From Thermotogaceae bacterium (GTDB lineage: Bacteria > Thermotogota > Thermotogae > Thermotogales > Thermotogaceae), in the NCBI GenBank assembly GCA_021161105.1, contig JAGHBG010000024.1, forward strand, positions 1-6,500: a DNA stretch of 6,500 bases, read 5' to 3'. Below the pieces are notes generated by a model. It saw nothing but the letters and a program-made list of their open reading frames with translations, ran no database searches and was not told where the DNA came from. Numbering within the stretch: position 1 is the stretch's first letter; every line of letters begins with the position of its first letter. Positions 5,430 to 6,500 of the stretch are shown in pieces. Position numbers and translations under genes: made by a program.

Positions 5430-6365
5430 TCACGCTTTTCCATTAGAACCTAAAAATCTTATCCTATCTCTTACAATCTCAACCAGCGCATCCTTACCGG
5501 CACCAAGGATCTTTCTTGGATCGATTTGAGACCTGTTTTCCGTTAAATACTTCCTCAATTCCGCCATGAAGGTAATTCTTAGATCTGTGTCTACATTCAC
5601 TTTATTTATACCAAGTTCGATGGCTTTTTTCAAAGCATCTGCAGGAACTCCTTTTGCCCCTTTTATCTCGGCACCGTATTTGTTAGCAAGCTCAACCTTT
5701 TCAGGAGGAACCATCGAAGCTCCGTGAAGAACAAGAGGTATTTTTGTGTATTGCTTCACTTTCTTTAACCTCTCAAAGTCAAGTTTTGCCTCTCCCTTGA
5801 ATTTGAAAGCACCATGGCTCGTTCCAATAGCCGGTGCAAGAAAGTCAACATTCGTTTCTTCAACAAATTTTTTGGCTTCTTCAGGGTCAACAAGTACAGA
5901 TTCCCTTGAAGAAACATTGTCCTCTACTCCCGCCAATTTTCCTAACTCAGCTTCAACGGAAATTCCAAGAGGATGTGCAAGTTCGACAACTTTTTTTGTT
6001 CCCTCAAGATTTTCCTCGAAGGGTTTATCTGAAAGATCAATCATAACGGATGAGTATCCGGTTCTCAAAGCGTAAAGAATGAATTCAAGATGCTTACCAT
6101 GGTCAAGATGCAAAGCCACAGGTACGTTTACAGAATCTGCAAAAGTTCTAACCATCTCATAAGCCATCCTTGCACCTCTAAATGGATCTCCGTTACCCAG
6201 ATATTTCATCGCACCTTCCGAAGTTGCAACTATTACAGGAGCATTTTCTGCGTCAGCAGCCTCCACAATTGCCTGCAAAAACTCAAGATCATTGAAGTTA
6301 AAAGCTCCAACAGCGTAACCTTCTTTATTAGCTTTCTCCAGAATTTCTTTGGTTGATGCGTACAT
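5430..6365 (-). CDS. fba: Class II fructose-1,6-bisphosphate aldolase
   Basis: This cytoplasmic, zinc-dependent enzyme cleaves fructose 1,6-bisphosphate into dihydroxyacetone phosphate and glyceraldehyde 3-phosphate (reversible, so also gluconeogenic). The 311-residue protein has the TIM-barrel motifs in order: AVGAFNFND near residue 18, ALHLDHGKH with catalytic D88 and zinc ligand H89, SVEAELGKLAG at 136-146, AIGTSHGAFKF with zinc ligand H184, LVLHGAS with zinc ligand H214, and NVDTDLR (257-263) for substrate phosphate binding. The length fits the shorter class IIB type, about 310. ATG at 6365 was preferred to the adjoining TTG at 6368 because AAGGAGG ends 7 bases before it. A related tagatose-bisphosphate aldolase is a possible alternative, since the families share these motifs. 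The gene is 4 bases after coaD and 18 bases before ackA. Confidence 0.93.
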   Translation of the reverse strand: MYASTKEILEKANKEGYAVGAFNFNDLEFLQAIVEAADAENAPVIVATSEGAMKYLGNGDPFRGARMAYEMVRTFADSVNVPVALHLDHGKHLEFILYALRTGYSSVMIDLSDKPFEENLEGTKKVVELAHPLGISVEAELGKLAGVEDNVSSRESVLVDPEEAKKFVEETNVDFLAPAIGTSHGAFKFKGEAKLDFERLKKVKQYTKIPLVLHGASMVPPEKVELANKYGAEIKGAKGVPADALKKAIELGINKVNVDTDLRITFMAELRKYLTENRSQIDPRKILGAGKDALVEIVRDRIRFLGSNGKA

Positions 6366-6369
6366 CAAA

Positions 6370-6500
6370 TCACCTCCTTAATTTTTCTTCAAACGCCTTC
6401 AACACAGATTCAGGCACCCAGTAAGATATATCTCCTCCAAGCATTGCAACTTCCTTAACAAGTGAAGATGATAAGAATGAGTACCTTTCATCAGTCATAA
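6370..6500 (-). CDS. coaD: Phosphopantetheine adenylyltransferase, C-terminal end (partial)
   Basis: Only the last 42 residues are inside the window, ending at TGA (6372-6370); the reading frame runs off the edge. The visible part contains RYSFLSSSLVKEVAMLGGDI followed by VP and a short basic tail. This matches the conserved C-terminal block of CoaD, in which the I-S-S-(S/T)-x-V-(R/K)-E-V-A segment helps bind ATP, followed by G-G-D-(V/I)-S and a proline-led last helix. CoaD transfers AMP from ATP to 4'-phosphopantetheine, the penultimate step of coenzyme A synthesis, as a hexamer in the cytoplasm. Complete family members have about 160 residues, so roughly three quarters lie outside. It is the upstream gene of the minus-strand operon as far as can be seen. 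The identification rests on a short but very characteristic segment. Confidence 0.88.
   Translation of the reverse strand, partial: MTDERYSFLSSSLVKEVAMLGGDISYWVPESVLKAFEEKLRR
6371..6380 (-). promoter_or_regulatory. Ribosome binding site of fba, inside the coaD end
   Basis: TAAGGAGGTG on the minus strand gives a near-perfect anti-16S match. It covers the last codons and part of the stop of coaD, and its GGAGG lies 7 bases before the fba ATG at 6365. The placement implies translational coupling of the two genes. Confidence 0.8.

Noticed and set aside
5746..6356. Several plus-strand open frames opposite fba
   Set aside because: Each is the shadow of the aldolase coding strand, with serine-rich or unpatterned products.
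1..6500. CRISPR array, IS element, tRNA, rRNA or riboswitch
   Set aside because: No repeated spacer pattern, terminal inverted repeats with transposase, cloverleaf or long structured leader was seen; nearly all the sequence is assigned to ordinary genes.

Overview
The window comes from an AT-rich bacterial chromosome, most likely a member of the Thermotogota (Thermotoga/Kosmotoga-like). I infer this from protein resemblance by recall: RnpA, AckA, Fba and the small cupin all read like their Thermotoga maritima counterparts, the cupin being close to TM1112. The many AGA/AGG arginine codons, strong GGAGG ribosome sites and very tight gene packing fit. No database search was possible.

Layout. 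(1) Positions 1-1122, minus strand: the 5' part (374 codons) of a membrane-anchored CHASE2 sensor protein, cut by the window edge before its output domain. (2) Positions 1123-1206: a short divergent promoter region centred on a perfect 7-bp inverted repeat. (3) Positions 1207-4150, plus strand: a compact cluster rpmH - rnpA - yidD - yidC - jag/khpB - small cupin. rpmH is only 44 codons with a GTG start. rnpA starts inside the end of rpmH, yidD overlaps rnpA by 4 bases, and yidC overlaps yidD by 1 base. (4) Positions 4151-4190: a hairpin with U-tracts on both sides, which can stop both converging transcription units. (5) Positions 4191-6500, minus strand: an operon read coaD (3' end only) - fba - ackA, with gaps of 4 and 18 bases.

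How the genes work together. The plus-strand cluster is the classical 'rpmH-to-jag' block: a ribosomal protein, the RNase P protein, two membrane-protein insertion factors and an RNA-binding KH/R3H protein. It is ordinarily next to dnaA and the origin, but here its upstream neighbour is a divergent CHASE2 sensor gene. The minus-strand operon joins coenzyme A synthesis, glycolytic fructose-bisphosphate cleavage and ATP-forming acetate production, a sensible set for a sugar fermenter.

I do not see a new defence, mobile or RNA system here. There is no CRISPR array, IS element, tRNA or rRNA. The most interesting points are the overlapping rpmH/rnpA arrangement with a long open frame over rpmH, the palindrome between the divergent promoters, and a cupin that has lost the usual metal-binding histidines.
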